From NCBI RefSeq assembly GCF_003465825.1, contig NZ_QSBV01000015.1, positions 1 to 63,886 of the forward strand: a stretch of DNA of 63,886 nt, read 5' to 3'. Both the position numbers and the translations under genes were made by a program. This document shows, piece after piece, positions 1 to 7,784 of this stretch; position 1 is the stretch's first letter; each line of letters starts with the position of its first letter. Origin of the DNA: Collinsella sp. AF02-46-1 (GTDB lineage Bacteria > Actinomycetota > Coriobacteriia > Coriobacteriales > Coriobacteriaceae). The notes under the pieces are model-generated. The model saw nothing but the letters and a program-made list of their open reading frames with translations, had not been told where the DNA came from and ran no database searches.

Positions 1-290
1 GGACCTCGGGACGCTCTTACACCACGTCTGCGCGCGCCACCCTGTTACCAGTTTAGTAACAGCGTATTTGGGTCAAAATCGCCTCTTTGAACCCGAAGTC
101 TATCGAAATTACTTCATTTCGTCTCAAGATTGAGCTTAATTAGCGTACATCTGTTGCGTAAAATGAGCAAAAATGGCTCCGTCAAATGTCTCTATTTTCG
201 TGCCAGTACTCATATTTGCCACTTTTTGACCACAGGGGCATCTACCGCGCGAAATCGATAGGTCAAATCTGCCAAAAACGGCCCATAACA
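1..290. other. Intergenic stretch without a convincing gene
   Basis: No reading frame here has a credible start, ribosome binding site and coding character. A short perfect hairpin, CTGTTAC then a 7-base loop then GTAACAG, lies at 42-62. The rest is lower in GC than the flanking genes. A 61-codon minus-strand frame covers 136-321 but has no ribosome binding site and runs into the tRNA-derived repeat, so it is not called. Confidence 0.5.
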
Positions 291-318
291 AAAGAGCTCC
301 CATTGCTGGGAGCTCTTT
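291..318 (-). terminator. Hairpin terminator, outer copy, beyond tRNA-Leu
   Basis: AAAGAGCTCC, a 7-base loop and GGGAGCTCTTT form a near-perfect hairpin with T-rich flanks on the minus strand. It lies outside the copied tRNA 3' end. The equivalent hairpin next to the intact tRNA, at about 484-509, has lost pairing in its left arm, so this outer copy is probably the working terminator. Confidence 0.6.
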
Positions 319-343
319 CAATCAATGGTGCGGGCGAAAGGAC
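301..343. repeat. Copy of the tRNA-Leu 3' end plus downstream sequence
   Basis: This 43-bp block is identical to 490-532, which carries the intact tRNA-Leu 3' end, CCA and part of the terminator. The two copies start 189 bp apart. Identity stops inside the T-loop of the tRNA, at the G-G-A-C of the TTGAACC region. The copy holds only about the last 17 tRNA bases plus CCA and cannot be a functional tRNA. Confidence 0.85.
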
Positions 344-489
344 GTCCGCGTATCCGCTTCGCGGATCCGCACCGGCTTCGCCCGCCTGCCGGCGGACTCG
401 CCAGCTCGCTAAAAACGCTCCGCGTTTTCTTGACGCTCGCTCCTTCACAGGTTCAAGTCCCTGCGATGGGCACATAGCAAAAAAGCCCC
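344..489. repeat. GC-rich palindromic filler ending in a T-arm-like remnant
   Basis: The 146 bp between the two tRNA-Leu 3' copies hold several short hairpins, for example TCCGCTTCGCGGA and AAAACGCTCCGCGTTTT. They end near 446-474 in a plus-strand stretch resembling the T-arm and acceptor end of another tRNA (AGGTTCAAGTCCCTG followed by GATGGGCACA). The same arrangement recurs beside tRNA-Phe at 6449-6573. No coding gene is visible. Confidence 0.6.
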
Positions 490-532
490 CATTGCTGGGA
501 GCTCTTTCAATCAATGGTGCGGGCGAAAGGAC
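490..532. repeat. Direct-repeat partner within the intact tRNA-Leu 3' end
   Basis: This is the inner copy of the 43-bp repeat also found at 301-343. It spans the tRNA-Leu 3' end and the start of its downstream hairpin, whose left arm is degenerate here compared with the outer copy. Confidence 0.85.
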
Positions 533-601
533 TTGAACCTTCATGGGGTTGCCCCCATACGGACCTGAACCGTACGCGTCTGCCAATTCCGCCACGCCCG
601 C
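515..601 (-). tRNA. tRNA-Leu (anticodon CAG), CCA encoded
   Basis: The minus strand folds as a class II tRNA of 87 nt including an encoded CCA. The acceptor stem GCGGGCG/CGCCCGC pairs perfectly. The anticodon stem is TACGG/CCGTA around the loop TTCAGGT, giving anticodon CAG, which reads CUG leucine codons. A variable arm and the T-loop TTCAAGT are visible. A sigma70-like promoter lies just upstream at 613-641. Confidence 0.95.
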
Positions 602-612
602 GTGCAGGAATT

Positions 613-641
613 AGAATAACGGAGCACCACCGCGAACGCAA
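613..641 (-). promoter_or_regulatory. Sigma70-type promoter for tRNA-Leu
   Basis: On the minus strand TTGCGT and TATTCT are separated by exactly 17 bp, with the -10 box 12 bp before the tRNA 5' end at 601. Confidence 0.65.
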
Positions 642-644
642 GAA

Positions 645-1562
645 CTATTTTTGAAAAAGTTTGCAGGCATTTTCCCAAGCTGCTCGCGCGATTGCCTCAG
701 CATCCTCGCCGGTACGATCGACACGGTCGTTGACCAGCGTGTTTGCCGTGATGGAAATCATTGCCGGCTCGCACTCAAGACCACGAATGGGCTCCGGCGC
801 CATATACGGGCAATCCGTCTCGAACAAAATGCGATCGAGCGGGGTTGCCGCGAATGCCTCGCGCACGCCATCGTTACGCTTAAAGGTGGCCGCGCCACCA
901 TAGGCGATATAGCAGCCCAAATCCACAAAGCGCCCCATCGTGGCTCGATCCTCGCCAAAGCAGTGCAGCACGCAACCGGCCTGAGGCACACCCACCTCGC
1001 GCAGCACGTTGTACGCATCCATATGCGAGGTACGCTCCCCATCCGAGTCCTCGTGGCGCAGATGCAGCTCCACTGGCACGTTGCGACGCACGGCAACTTC
1101 GAGCTGACGCGCCATGCAGTCAATCTGCACGTCATGAGGCGCCGGCGCGACATCGTCGTCATAGTCCATGTGGTAGTCCAGACCAATTTCGCCGATGCCA
1201 ACACACAACGGATCGTCGAGCGCAGCCACAACCTGCGCGTGAATGTCGTCGGTATAATCCGGCGCGCCATAGGGGTGCACGCCGGCAAGATACTTGATCT
1301 GTGGAATATCCTGCATCGGCAGGATCTCGTGCGTCAGCCAGTCGTTATAGTCCGTCACACTTCGTTTGTCGGCAATGGGATCGAAGACCGTCACCAACAG
1401 GTCGACGCCCGCCGCCTTGGCGCGCACGAGCGTCTCGGGCACCTCCTTGCCCCAAAACGAGAGCAGGTGTGCATGCGTATCGGCAAGCGGCGCCAGCGGC
1501 TCCGGACACGCAACCGTTTTCTTTTTCTTGGTAAACGTCACGCGTTCGGCATTAGGCGTCAT
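645..1562 (-). CDS. tatD: TatD family metal-dependent DNase
   Basis: A 305-residue TatD-type hydrolase, a TIM-barrel metalloenzyme proposed to act as a 3'-5' exonuclease on DNA. The N-terminal metal ligands are in LADTHAHL (HxH). The E of GEIGLDYH, the H of ELHLRHE, the H of VLHCFGED and the acid of ETDCPYMAPEP complete the site. The ATG at 1562 overlaps the end of rsmA by 11 bp and has AGGAG seven bases upstream, so the two genes are translationally coupled. A long in-frame extension upstream lies wholly inside rsmA and was rejected. The TatD-RsmA pairing is common in Gram-positive bacteria. It is the last gene before tRNA-Leu. Confidence 0.93.
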   Translation of the reverse strand: MTPNAERVTFTKKKKTVACPEPLAPLADTHAHLLSFWGKEVPETLVRAKAAGVDLLVTVFDPIADKRSVTDYNDWLTHEILPMQDIPQIKYLAGVHPYGAPDYTDDIHAQVVAALDDPLCVGIGEIGLDYHMDYDDDVAPAPHDVQIDCMARQLEVAVRRNVPVELHLRHEDSDGERTSHMDAYNVLREVGVPQAGCVLHCFGEDRATMGRFVDLGCYIAYGGAATFKRNDGVREAFAATPLDRILFETDCPYMAPEPIRGLECEPAMISITANTLVNDRVDRTGEDAEAIARAAWENACKLFQK

Positions 1563-2412
1563 GGATGAGCTCCTGGGCCAGACGGACAAAGTCGGCAACA
1601 TCGAGCGTCTCGGCGCGCGTAGTGGGTGCGATACCGCAAGCCTCAAAGGCGGCGTCGAGCACGTCCTTGGCAAAGCCGTTGGCACTCATGGAGTTGCGGA
1701 TGGTCTTGCGACGCTGAGCAAATGCAGCATCAATCACACGGGCAACAAACTCGCGATCGAGTCCTTCGGGCACCACGCCGTCAACACGGTCGATACGCAC
1801 GACGGCCGAGTCCACGTGCGGCGCCGGCATAAAGCAGCGCGGCGGCACCTCAAAACGACCCGTCACCTGCGCATACAGGCCGAGCTTTGCCGTATAGCCG
1901 CCATAGGTCTTGTTACCCGGCACTGCGGCAATGCGATCGGCAACCTCCTTTTGAACCATGACGACGGCGCGCTTGAGCGCTGGCATCGTCTGGAAGAACT
2001 GCAGGATGATCGTCGCCGCCACGTTATAGGGCAGGTTCGCGACAAATACCGTCGGCTTACCGCCCGCAGCCTGCTCAATCTGTCCCGGCGTCACCCTGAG
2101 CGCGTCGCCCATGATAAAGCGGAAGTTGGCGTAGTCGGCGGCGTGGGCATCGAGCACCGGCTCGAGCTCGGGGTCGGCCTCGATCGACGTGACGCACGCC
2201 GCCTCCTGCAGCAGCGCGAGCGTGAGCGTACCAACGCCCGGGCCAACCTCGAGCACGCGCTCATCGCCCGTGAGCTCGGAAAGCTCGCAAATGCGCTCAA
2301 TTACATGGTTGTCGATCAGGAAGTTCTGGCCCAGGCGATGCTTGGTCGCAAGGCCAAACTCCTCCAGCAGTTCCCTTGTTGCCGTGGGGTTTGCCAAAGG
2401 CGAAGTTGTCAT
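1552..2412 (-). CDS. rsmA: 16S rRNA adenine-N6,N6-dimethyltransferase RsmA (KsgA)
   Basis: A 286-residue SAM-dependent methyltransferase that dimethylates two adjacent adenines near the 3' end of 16S rRNA during 30S maturation. HRLGQNFLID near residue 26 is the family N-terminal signature. VLEVGPGVGTLT is the SAM-binding loop and FVANLPYN is the catalytic motif IV (NLPY). The length is normal. The start is supported by GGAGG just before the ATG. It is followed by tatD with an 11-bp overlap and separated from the upstream metG by a terminator at 2451-2480, so rsmA-tatD probably has its own promoter. Confidence 0.96.
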   Translation of the reverse strand: MTTSPLANPTATRELLEEFGLATKHRLGQNFLIDNHVIERICELSELTGDERVLEVGPGVGTLTLALLQEAACVTSIEADPELEPVLDAHAADYANFRFIMGDALRVTPGQIEQAAGGKPTVFVANLPYNVAATIILQFFQTMPALKRAVVMVQKEVADRIAAVPGNKTYGGYTAKLGLYAQVTGRFEVPPRCFMPAPHVDSAVVRIDRVDGVVPEGLDREFVARVIDAAFAQRRKTIRNSMSANGFAKDVLDAAFEACGIAPTTRAETLDVADFVRLAQELIHDA

Positions 2413-2450
2413 AGTTGCCTCCTTAGCATGGTGGCGGCGTCTTGAAACAA

Positions 2451-2480
2451 AAGGGCATGGACCGTTGCGGCCATGCCCTT
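2451..2480 (-). terminator. Rho-independent terminator after metG
   Basis: AAGGGCATGG, a 10-base loop and CCATGCCCTT form a perfect 10-bp stem, followed on the minus strand by a TTTTG run. It lies between the metG stop and the rsmA start. Confidence 0.85.
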
Positions 2481-2519
2481 ACATCTAAACAGCAAATTGC
2501 CGATATGGCGCGCGGCGTC

Positions 2520-4121
2520 TTAGCCCAGACGCGGGAACAGCGGCTCGCCCTTCTCGACAGGCTGACCACCAGCAAGCAGGCCCCAAGCACAAATGCCCTT
2601 GAGGTCGTCGCTCGCGGCCTCGTCCTCGCAGGACAGGCGGCGCAGGGCCTCGGCAGAGGTCTGGGGCATGAGCGGCATCAGCAGGTGAGCGGCAATGCGG
2701 ATGGCCTCGAGCAGGTTGTAGATCACAAATGCCAGCTCGTCAGCCTTGGTCTCGTCCTTGGCAAGCGCCCAAGGCTCGGAGTCCTCGATGTAGTGGTTGG
2801 CGGCGTGGATGAGCTCCATGGCCTCGTCCTTGGCTCCACCGTAATCGAGCACGTCCATCTTGGCCATGTAGCGCTCGACCAGACCGTCGGCGATCTTTGC
2901 CAGCGGGTTGTCAAACGCATCGAACGATGCGGGCTTGGCGGGCGCGCAACCGTCAAAGTACTTGCCGCTCATGTTGAGCGAACGCGAGATCAGATTGCCC
3001 CAGCTGTTGGCCAGGTCGGCGTTGTAGACCTGCTCCATGCGATCGAAGCTGATGGCACCGTCGGTGCCGGGGACGACATCGGTCATAAAGTAGTAGCGAT
3101 AGCCCTCGACGCCCAGCATGTCGATAACGTCCTGCGGAGCGATGGCATTGCCGCGGCTCTTGGACATCTTCTCGGCCTTGCCGGTCTCGGCATTGCGCAC
3201 GGTCAGGAAACCGTGGGCAAAGACGTGCTCGGGCAGGGCCTCGCCGATGGCCATAAGCATGGCGGGCCAAATGACGCAGTGGAAGCGGATGATGTCCTTA
3301 CCCACGATGTGGAACTGCGCGGGCCAGCGATAGGCCAGCTCGGCACGCGCCTCGTCGGTGTCGACACCGTAACCGACGGCCGTCATATAGTTGAGCAGCG
3401 CATCGAACCACACGTAGGTCACGTGGCCCTCGTCAAACGGGACCTGAATGCCCCAGTCAAAGCTCGTGCGGCTCACGGAAAGGTCGTTAAGACCGCCCTC
3501 GACAAAGCTACGTACCTCGTTCATGCGGAACGCAGGCTCGACAAAGTCGGGGTGCTCGTCATAGAGCTTGAGCAGCTTGTCCTGGAAGGCGGAAAGCTTA
3601 AAGAAGTAGGACTCCTCCTGCACGCGCTCAAGCGGACGGTGGCAGTCGGGGCACAGGTGCTGGCCGACGCTGCCGTACTCCTCGTCGCCCTTCTGGACCT
3701 GCGTATCGGTGAAGTAGGTCTCGTCAGGCACGCAATACCAGCCGTCGTAGCTGCCCTTATACAGGTAACCGGACTCCTTCATGCGCTCCCACAGGTACTG
3801 CACGGCATGATGCTGGCGCGGCTCGGTGGTGCGGATGAAGTCGTCGTTGGAAATCTCGAGCTTGCTCCAAAGCTCCTTGAAGTGCGGGGCCTGGCTGTCG
3901 GTCCACTCCTGCGGCGTCATACCATGCTTGGCTGCGGCCTCGGCGACCTTCTCGCCGTGCTCGTCCATGCCGGTCAGGAACTTGACGTTATAGCCGGCGG
4001 AGCGGCGATAGCGAGCCTGAACGTCGGCGATGATGGTGGAATAAGCCGTGCCCAGGTGCGGATCGGCGTTGACGTAGTAGATGGGCGTCGTGATAAAGAA
4101 CGAAGGCTTGCTTTGATCCAT
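2520..4121 (-). CDS. metG: Methionyl-tRNA synthetase
   Basis: A 533-residue class I synthetase charging tRNA-Met in the cytosol. The HIGH-equivalent is PHLGTAYS near residue 22 and the KMSKS loop is AEKMSKSRG near residue 300. A zinc knuckle is seen as the cysteines of WYCVPDE and HLCPDCHRP. The protein ends after the anticodon-binding domain and lacks the C-terminal Trbp111-like dimerisation domain present in many longer MetG proteins. That short form is normal for one bacterial subgroup. It lies downstream of rsmI with a gap of about 69 bp and ends at a strong terminator. Confidence 0.97.
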   Translation of the reverse strand: MDQSKPSFFITTPIYYVNADPHLGTAYSTIIADVQARYRRSAGYNVKFLTGMDEHGEKVAEAAAKHGMTPQEWTDSQAPHFKELWSKLEISNDDFIRTTEPRQHHAVQYLWERMKESGYLYKGSYDGWYCVPDETYFTDTQVQKGDEEYGSVGQHLCPDCHRPLERVQEESYFFKLSAFQDKLLKLYDEHPDFVEPAFRMNEVRSFVEGGLNDLSVSRTSFDWGIQVPFDEGHVTYVWFDALLNYMTAVGYGVDTDEARAELAYRWPAQFHIVGKDIIRFHCVIWPAMLMAIGEALPEHVFAHGFLTVRNAETGKAEKMSKSRGNAIAPQDVIDMLGVEGYRYYFMTDVVPGTDGAISFDRMEQVYNADLANSWGNLISRSLNMSGKYFDGCAPAKPASFDAFDNPLAKIADGLVERYMAKMDVLDYGGAKDEAMELIHAANHYIEDSEPWALAKDETKADELAFVIYNLLEAIRIAAHLLMPLMPQTSAEALRRLSCEDEAASDDLKGICAWGLLAGGQPVEKGEPLFPRLG

Positions 4122-4190
4122 GGGGTTTGTCCTCCAGAAAAACGTTGCATACAGGGGATGATTCTAGCGCAAGGGCTGGATATCCTCCAT

Positions 4191-5069
4191 CTATTGCATA
4201 TCGAGCACCATGGCATAGACATCGCGCTTGCGGCGCGAATACTTCTGAGACAGGCGCTTGGCCACCGCAGAGGCGGGCTCCCCCTCCTCGAGTGCGGCGC
4301 GGATATCCTCGCGCAGGGCCTCATCGGGATCCGCTGCCGCGGCGCCAACCGGCACGATGCCGGCCTCCTCGTCCTCGCTCGGCGGCGCGATGACCAGCGC
4401 AATCTCGCCCTTTACCTCGCCGCGAGCACGCAGCTCTTCGGCGAGCTGGGCGGCGGGCCCGCGCAAGACCTCCTCGTGCAGCTTGGTGAGTTCGCGGCAG
4501 ACGGCAACCTCACGCTGGGGAAAGACCTCCGCCACGGCCTCGAGCGTCGCCACGATGCGATGTGGAGACTCGTAGAAGATGAGTGCGCCGGGCACCACGG
4601 CAAGGCGCTGCAAACGACGCACGCGGTCGCCGTGCTTTCGGCCCAAAAAGCCCTCGAAGAAAAAATGCTCACAGGGAATGCCGGACGAAACGAGCGCCGT
4701 GACGCAAGCAGAGGGCCCGGGGATAACTTCGACGGGCACATCGGCCTCACGTGCCGTCTCGACCAGCGCCTGGCCGGGATCGGACACGCTCGGCATGCCG
4801 GCGTCCGAGGCAAAGGCGAGGGTCTCCCCCGCCAGCAGACGGTCGACCAGGCCGGCGGCGCGGCTGGCGATCACATTCTCGTCGCAACGGACAAGCGGCT
4901 TGGAAATTCCCAGGTGCATCAGCAGCTTTGACGTCACACGCGTGTCTTCGCAGCAAATGGCATCGGCGGCGGCAAACGCCTCGCCAACGCGCGGGGACAG
5001 GTCGCCCAGGTTACCGATGGGCGTACCGACCACATAGAGTTTGCCCGTGTGGGCGCTGTTTTGCGTCAT
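4191..5069 (-). CDS. rsmI: 16S rRNA 2'-O-ribose C1402 methyltransferase RsmI
   Basis: A 292-residue tetrapyrrole-methylase-fold enzyme that 2'-O-methylates C1402 in the ribosomal P site using SAM. Family marks are LYVVGTPIGNLGDLSPR at the N-terminus, CEDTRVT, FASDAGMPSVSDPG and FYESPHR. The basic C-terminal end (KRLSQKYSRRKRDVY) is the usual short helical domain. The ATG at 5069 follows the upstream glycosidase-like gene by 6 bp, so the two are likely co-transcribed. Confidence 0.95.
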   Translation of the reverse strand: MTQNSAHTGKLYVVGTPIGNLGDLSPRVGEAFAAADAICCEDTRVTSKLLMHLGISKPLVRCDENVIASRAAGLVDRLLAGETLAFASDAGMPSVSDPGQALVETAREADVPVEVIPGPSACVTALVSSGIPCEHFFFEGFLGRKHGDRVRRLQRLAVVPGALIFYESPHRIVATLEAVAEVFPQREVAVCRELTKLHEEVLRGPAAQLAEELRARGEVKGEIALVIAPPSEDEEAGIVPVGAAAADPDEALREDIRAALEEGEPASAVAKRLSQKYSRRKRDVYAMVLDMQ

Positions 5070-5075
5070 ATCAAC

Positions 5076-6137
5076 CTATTCAATCATGCCGCGTTCGAGC
5101 GTACCGAGCGCCGCGCGAGCGTCCCATGCTGCAATGCGCTTCTCGGTCTTCCACGTTTGGAAGAACCAACCGGCAGCCGGCGCAAACGAAGCCAGCTGGT
5201 TGGCGATAAACACGCGCTCGTAGGCATTGCGGCCCTCGGGCGTAACCGACGAGTTGGCAAAGATCGCCGCACCCGACCATTCGCCCACCAGCACGGGGAA
5301 CCCAGTCGAAATCGCTTCTTTAAGCTCGCGCTTGTTACGCGAAATCGCCGTCGTCAGCCCGCGGGGGCTCGTGATGTCGAGCGCATGCTCGTCGCGGTAA
5401 TGGTACAGGTGAAGGTCCATGTAGACGTTCTTGTACTTGGCGCCGCGCATAAAATGCTTCCACTCGCTGGGATGCCCCGACGACGAGAAGACGACGATCT
5501 TATCCTCGGGCATATACGAACGGACGAGCTCGTAGGCATCGCGATAGAAATTGCGCAGGTAGTGAGCAGGAATGCCATCCGTCATGGTGAAGAGGCTCTT
5601 GCGAACGCTCATCTGCGGCGTGTCCAGCAGCTCAATGCCCAGCAGGCTCTCGGCCTCGCCATAGCGATCGGCCAAGCGCTCGAGCACGTCGAGTGCGACA
5701 TGGCGGCCGTTAGTGGACGAATGCCACTCGGCAACAGCCTCCGGCGTGGCGGGCGAATCGTTGGAATCGCCCTGGCCACCGGGCACGGTTGCCAGATCGA
5801 GCAGCACGCGGATGTCGTACTTGGCAGCCCACTCAATTGCACGGTCAATGTAGTCGACAACCGAGATGTAGGACGCATCGGACTCCTGCGAACCAAAGGC
5901 ATACCAGGGCACCGGTAGACGCACGGCATTGAGACCGATCTGCGCCATGCGACGAAAATCGTCCTCGCTCACAAACGTCTCGTAATGGCGGCGCATGCGC
6001 TCGTTATAGGCGGCGGTACCCATGGCCTCCTGTAGCTCGGCCGCGTTGGATGCACCGGTCGCCGCGTACAGCGACGGGGTCACCCAAGGCTCGGGAATAA
6101 ACCAGCCAGAGAGATTAACGCCGAGTATCCTCTCCAT
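5076..6137 (-). CDS. Glycoside hydrolase family 5-like protein (exo-beta-1,3-glucanase type), probably catalytically altered
   Basis: A 353-residue TIM-barrel protein of the GH5 exoglucanase type, recognised by GVNLSGWF at residues 6-13, NAVRLPVPWYAFG, VGEWSG at 284-289 and GWFFQTWKTE near the C-terminus. E286 matches the nucleophile. The position of the acid/base glutamate in the usual N-E-P motif reads D172-T173-P174, and the usual D-L-H-G-A-P loop reads DLATVPG, so the histidine is missing too. There is no signal peptide, so it appears cytosolic. The ATG at 6137 has AAGGGGG upstream; a 64-codon upstream extension is non-coding in character. Family membership is fairly secure, hydrolytic activity is doubtful. 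Confidence 0.8.
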   Translation of the reverse strand: MERILGVNLSGWFIPEPWVTPSLYAATGASNAAELQEAMGTAAYNERMRRHYETFVSEDDFRRMAQIGLNAVRLPVPWYAFGSQESDASYISVVDYIDRAIEWAAKYDIRVLLDLATVPGGQGDSNDSPATPEAVAEWHSSTNGRHVALDVLERLADRYGEAESLLGIELLDTPQMSVRKSLFTMTDGIPAHYLRNFYRDAYELVRSYMPEDKIVVFSSSGHPSEWKHFMRGAKYKNVYMDLHLYHYRDEHALDITSPRGLTTAISRNKRELKEAISTGFPVLVGEWSGAAIFANSSVTPEGRNAYERVFIANQLASFAPAAGWFFQTWKTEKRIAAWDARAALGTLERGMIE

Positions 6138-6387
6138 CACTGCCCCCTTCGGATCATGCAGGTCGAACCCGCATCGTATTGCATAGGATAAGTATCGTTT
6201 TGAGTATACCCGCGTGTGCGGACAGGCGACCGAACGGTCTGCAAAGTGACGCGAAAGTGGGAGGAATGTCTGGGGCGGGCGGGCTCGGAATGGTGCGACG
6301 AGGTGTGTACGCGCGCCAAAGGCAGGCACCGGAAAGCATGTCCCGTTCTATCGCTCAATAATGGGGCGCATTTTCCGCAGAACCCTA
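6138..6387. other. Upstream region of the glycosidase-like gene
   Basis: About 250 bp with no gene. On the minus strand it contains possible -10 boxes (TATACT near 6204-6209) about 70 bp before the GH5-like start codon, but no clear -35 box. The distal half is G-rich on the plus strand and holds nothing I recognise. Confidence 0.4.
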
Positions 6388-6448
6388 CATAAAAGAAAAG
6401 GACCCCTTTGCAGAGGTCCTAGTCAATTCAAGGTGGCGGGGAAGGGAA
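6388..6448. repeat. Copy of the tRNA-Phe 3' end and terminator
   Basis: This 61-bp block is identical to 6574-6634, the intact tRNA-Phe 3' end plus its terminator hairpin (AGGACC, short loop, GGTCCT). The copies start 186 bp apart, almost the same period as beside tRNA-Leu. Identity again ends in the T-loop. Confidence 0.87.
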
Positions 6449-6573
6449 ACGCGTCCGCGCGCTGCGCGGACGGACCGCTGCGGCGCTTACGCGCCTTGCG
6501 AGCTGCGCTGGCAAACGCTTACGCGTTTACTCAGCTCCGCGCCCTCACGGGGTTCGATTCCATGTGGGGGCTG
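6449..6573. repeat. GC-rich palindromic filler with T-arm-like remnant
   Basis: The 125 bp between the tRNA-Phe 3' copies hold hairpins such as CGTCCGCGCGCTGCGCGGACG and AAACGCTTACGCGTTT. They end with a plus-strand T-arm-like string, GGGGTTCGATTCC, at 6549-6561. The plan matches 344-489 although the sequences are only loosely similar. There is no coding gene. Confidence 0.6.
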
Positions 6574-6619
6574 CATAAAAGAAAAGGACCCCTTTGCAGA
6601 GGTCCTAGTCAATTCAAGG

Positions 6620-6634
<15 letters not shown>
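6574..6634. repeat. Direct-repeat partner with the tRNA-Phe terminator and 3' end
   Basis: This is the inner copy of the 61-bp repeat also found at 6388-6448. Its hairpin AGGACC/GGTCCT with a T-rich minus-strand tail is the immediate terminator of tRNA-Phe. Confidence 0.85.
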
Positions 6635-6692
<58 letters not shown>

Positions 6693-6724
6693 ATTTGAGG
6701 TGTGCCTTGTTTCAAGGCTTGATT

Positions 6725-6752
6725 AGTATAACCAAGGACGCGTTCCGGTCAA
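6725..6752 (-). promoter_or_regulatory. Promoter for tRNA-Phe
   Basis: On the minus strand TTGACC and TATACT are spaced by 16 bp, about 33 bp before the tRNA 5' end. Both boxes are close to the sigma70 consensus. Confidence 0.65.
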
Positions 6753-6815
6753 CCGAGAATTTTAAAAAAGTTTTTGAGCACAGCCTCGGTTCTATAAATC
6801 GGCACGTCAGAGGCA

Positions 6816-7103
6816 TCAGCCGGCAGCAAGAAGTTTTTCGCTCAGAGCCGCACGGGCAAACTCACTTGGCGTCATCCCCTCGGCAGCCGCCCGTCGACGA
6901 ATGGCCTCCTTCATTCCCAGAGGAATCTTGACCGACAGCGTTGCCGTCCCCTCACCTGAGAGTGGGGGCCGTCCATGCACGATCCCACCAACGGTGTGTT
7001 CGCCATCCGGAAACTCTCCGCGCTCGTACGACTCGCACCACGCGTCAATCATTTCATCCGTTACAACCTGACCATTAGCGGCCGTATACGTCTTGCCCAT
7101 CAT
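6816..7103 (-). CDS. Ribbon-helix-helix antitoxin, BrnA/CopG-like
   Basis: A 95-residue protein. The C-terminal third (TLSVKIPLGMKEAIRRRAAAEGMTPSEFARAAL, in part) has the beta strand, helix and helix pattern of a ribbon-helix-helix DNA-binding domain, as in CopG-type antitoxins. The N-terminal part carries the conserved-looking DEMIDAWCESYERGEFP segment. Its ATG overlaps the stop of the upstream toxin gene as ATGA, and a second ATG follows directly. AAAGGGG lies upstream. Gene order is toxin first, as in brnTA. It is predicted to bind the toxin and repress the operon. Confidence 0.75.
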   Translation of the reverse strand: MMGKTYTAANGQVVTDEMIDAWCESYERGEFPDGEHTVGGIVHGRPPLSGEGTATLSVKIPLGMKEAIRRRAAAEGMTPSEFARAALSEKLLAAG

Positions 7104-7366
7104 CGACCCCTTTGCCGAGCCTGTTCAATCTCCTGCCAAAATTTCTTCTGGACTGGAGACAAGGCATGAATGATAAGCCACCCACGGACAAGCTCGACCG
7201 CGACAAGCTCCACGCTTCGTCCGTCTGGGAGCCATCCAATCGCAAGCCATCTCGGCGGCTCGTCCTTCGACTCGCGACGAATGCACTCAGTAACCGCAAG
7301 CCAAGCGCTAAGCACCTGCTTTTCCGTCAGGTGCTTTTTAGCGTTGGGATGGATCTCAACATCCAT
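7100..7366 (-). CDS. BrnT/RelE-fold-like toxin
   Basis: An 88-residue basic protein. The segment GWLPDGRSVELVAVELVRG followed by WLIIHALSPVQKKFWQEI resembles the C-terminal strands of BrnT-type ribonuclease toxins. I recognise the family loosely, with no exact subfamily. The ATG at 7366 starts MDVEIHPNAKKHL; a longer upstream frame has no homologous character. It overlaps the antitoxin by 4 bp. The pair sits at the tail of the tad operon but after a gap of about 58 bp, so it could have its own promoter. Confidence 0.7.
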   Translation of the reverse strand: MDVEIHPNAKKHLTEKQVLSAWLAVTECIRRESKDEPPRWLAIGWLPDGRSVELVAVELVRGWLIIHALSPVQKKFWQEIEQARQRGR

Positions 7367-7424
7367 GCATCTTCTCCTCCATCTTACCCAATTTCGTATG
7401 ACGAAAGTCCGCTGTCGCCAATTC

Positions 7425-7784
7425 TTAAGCCGGCACGCGTTGGAGAGCAGGGATCGAAACAATGATTGAAGGACGCTCTAGTACGGCCCAGGCGCCGGGG
7501 CAGGAGCACGTGCGCCAAGGACGAACGCTTTCGTAGCGCGCGAGGATATTGCCGTCGCGATCGATGAAGGCGATATCGATGGGATAGGCCATAAAACACG
7601 TATGGACCGAAGAGCAGCGTGGAAATGCCATGACGAGCGGCAGACCGTTGGCGGCAACCGGACACCGTCCCAGCATGCCGCGCAGGCGCACGGCAAACGA
7701 CTCCGCCACCGCAAACTCGGCCGGCGTCCAACCCAGCCTGTTGAGCGCCCGCGCGTACGCGATGTAGGACGAGACCGCGGTCAC
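7425..7784 (-). CDS. DUF192 (UPF0127) family protein
   Basis: A 119-residue protein matching the DUF192 pattern: SFAVRLRGMLGR, then PRCSSVHTCFMAYPIDIAFID, RDGNILARY and RPWRTCSCPGAWAVLER. The function of the family is not established. The chosen GTG start overlaps the stop of the upstream TadE-like gene as GTGA, which argues for coupling to the tad operon. A longer ATG-initiated frame would overlap that gene by about 100 bp and was rejected. DUF192 genes often occur at the end of actinobacterial pilus clusters, so it may be a pilus accessory; this is inference. Confidence 0.85.
   Translation of the reverse strand: MTAVSSYIAYARALNRLGWTPAEFAVAESFAVRLRGMLGRCPVAANGLPLVMAFPRCSSVHTCFMAYPIDIAFIDRDGNILARYESVRPWRTCSCPGAWAVLERPSIIVSIPALQRVPA

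Noticed and set aside
136..321. 61-codon minus-strand frame
   Set aside because: No ribosome binding site, overlaps the copied tRNA 3' end, and has no recognisable domain.
301..343. Second tRNA gene or phage attachment pair bracketing an island
   Set aside because: Only the last part of the tRNA is present, and the bracketed 146 bp carry no integrase or cargo; kept as a repeat instead.
2442..4931. 829-codon plus-strand open frame
   Set aside because: It is antisense to metG and rsmI, whose motifs and ribosome binding sites are clear; its composition is that of a reversed GC-rich gene.
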